Assembly: GCA_026419655.1 (NCBI GenBank)
Contig: JANZZA010000090.1
Location: forward strand, 1 to 6,012
Direction of reading: 5' to 3'
Origin: Armatimonadota bacterium
GTDB taxonomy: Bacteria; Armatimonadota; Zipacnadia; Zipacnadales; FEN-943
Length of the DNA: 6,012 nt
The notes below the pieces were generated by a model. That model was not told the origin of the DNA. It was given only the letters and a program-made list of their open reading frames with translations, and searched no databases. The translations under genes were made by a program, and so were the position numbers. This document shows, in pieces, positions 5,041 to 6,012 of this stretch (the stretch's first letter is position 1; each line of letters starts with the position of its first letter).

Positions 5041-6012
5041 TTGGAACTTCGCGCGGGTGCTGCTTCTCGCATCATCACCCCACCTGTCGGGGTTGACATG
5101 TGTGGGTTTGCGGCTCGCAGCGGGCCCTCCGTTGGTGTCCACGATGACCTTCAGGCCAAGGCACTCTTTCTCGCAACGCAGGATGGGTGCCTGCTGCTCA
5201 TTACTGCAGATCTTATTGGCCTGTCGCACGCTCAGGTCCAGACTATTGGCCAGCGTATATTTGAGGTTACGGGTGTTCCGCCAGAAGCCGTAATGGTGGC
5301 TTGCAGCCACACCCATTCCGGCCCTGCAACGCCCGCGATCACGGTGATTGGCGACGTTGACGAGGAATATATTCGCGGCGTGGAAAACAAGCTAGTGGAG
5401 GTGGCGGTCGAGGCTTGGGCCAGGGCACGGCCCGCTATGCTCGGCTGGCGGCGCGAAGAGGTGTGCATCCACGTTAACCGTCGCCAGGTTACCGACCACG
5501 GTGTAGTGATAGGGCAGAGGCCTGGCGGTTTGACCTTGCCCTGGGTGGACGTGCTGGCGGTGGACGATGCAGACGGCCGGCCGGTGGCCCGGTGGTTTTC
5601 TCATGCGTGTCATGCTGTGGTTCTCGGCCACGAAAACCGGCTCATAAGTGCCGACTGGCCCGGCTACGCCCAGCGGACGATTGAGGCCGCTGAGCCTGGC
5701 TGCACGGCGCTCTTCGCCCAGGGCTGTTGTGGTGACCTGAACCCTTCGCCGCGCGGTTCCTTTGCCATTGCCGAACGTCACGGGAAGGCTGTTGCCGGTG
5801 CGGTCATAAAGGCTGCCGCCCTGTGTGGTCAGAGTGCTGAGCCGGCCCTGGGCTTTTCGACTGAGCTGTTGCATCTCCCTCTTCAAGACCCGCCGCCGGT
5901 TGATGAAGCGGAGCGCTTGGCGGCGCAGCTTGAGGCCGATTACAAAGCGCGAGAGGCCGAGATGGTCTACGGCGAAAAGCAGTGGTATGGGGGCTGGGTT
6001 CGCTGGGCGCGG
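5041..6012 (+). CDS. Neutral/alkaline ceramidase-like hydrolase, cytoplasmic, catalytic Ser replaced by Asn (3' end outside window)
   Basis: The 324 visible residues begin at TTG 5041 with ELRAGAASRIITPPVG, the usual opening of the neutral-ceramidase N-terminal family (PF04734/COG3356 type). VACSHTHSGP at 86-95 is the hallmark zinc-binding motif (His90/His92). FSHACH (His188) and ISADWPGY (202-209) match the second zinc-ligand region. AQGCCGDLNP at 226-235 aligns with the GDVSPN nucleophile motif of true ceramidases, but Asn234 stands where the catalytic Ser should be. There is no signal peptide or membrane segment, whereas characterised bacterial neutral ceramidases are secreted. Family membership is clear; ceramide cleavage is therefore doubtful and the substrate unknown. 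The remaining zinc ligands and the C-terminal part would lie past 6012. It is transcribed divergently from pdxS with no functional link visible. Confidence 0.85.
   Translation, partial: MELRAGAASRIITPPVGVDMCGFAARSGPSVGVHDDLQAKALFLATQDGCLLLITADLIGLSHAQVQTIGQRIFEVTGVPPEAVMVACSHTHSGPATPAITVIGDVDEEYIRGVENKLVEVAVEAWARARPAMLGWRREEVCIHVNRRQVTDHGVVIGQRPGGLTLPWVDVLAVDDADGRPVARWFSHACHAVVLGHENRLISADWPGYAQRTIEAAEPGCTALFAQGCCGDLNPSPRGSFAIAERHGKAVAGAVIKAAALCGQSAEPALGFSTELLHLPLQDPPPVDEAERLAAQLEADYKAREAEMVYGEKQWYGGWVRWAR

Noticed and set aside
4829..5293. Plus-strand TTG-initiated frame overlapping the ceramidase-like gene
   Set aside because: From 5041 onward it runs in a different frame from the clear family protein, and upstream it shows no domain.

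Overview
This window looks like chromosomal DNA of a GC-rich bacterium. Shine-Dalgarno sequences are strong (AGGAGG, GGAGG and AAGGCGGTGA types), and ATG, GTG and TTG starts are all used. It makes vitamin B6 by the DXP-independent PdxS/PdxT route and carries lipobox signal peptides. I lean towards a Clostridia-type Firmicute of the Moorella/Desulfotomaculum kind, but no taxonomic marker is present, so this is only an inference.

Layout. Four genes lie on the minus strand, read from right to left: pdxS (4466-3579, GTG start), pdxT (3527-2922), a short RmlA-type sugar-phosphate nucleotidyltransferase (2815-2075), and a large M48-family metalloprotease lipoprotein (from 1886, running off the left edge). 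I see no convincing terminator between them, so they could be one transcript starting upstream of pdxS. A 574-bp non-coding region (4467-5040) separates pdxS from a divergent plus-strand gene. That gene encodes a neutral-ceramidase-like hydrolase with a TTG start at 5041 and runs off the right edge.

How the genes work together. PdxS and PdxT form the pyridoxal 5'-phosphate synthase: PdxT releases ammonia from glutamine and PdxS uses it to build PLP. The nucleotidyltransferase should make an NDP-sugar, so it shares location but not an obvious pathway. The M48 protein should be a membrane-anchored protease acting outside the cytoplasmic membrane, with a TPR-like region and a very long Ala-rich helical tail. 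The ceramidase-like protein has no signal peptide and lacks the usual catalytic serine.

The most notable finding is a tandem duplication between the nucleotidyltransferase and the protease. Two adjacent 139-bp copies (1824-1962 and 1963-2101) match at 105 of 139 positions (about 76%) with no gaps. Each copy spans the last codons of the nucleotidyltransferase, the intergenic gap, and the start and lipoprotein signal peptide of the protease. The duplication leaves a second, orphan signal peptide joined in frame to a remnant of the nucleotidyltransferase C-terminus: a 31-codon chimeric ORF at 2025-1930. No complete new multi-gene system is evident in the window.
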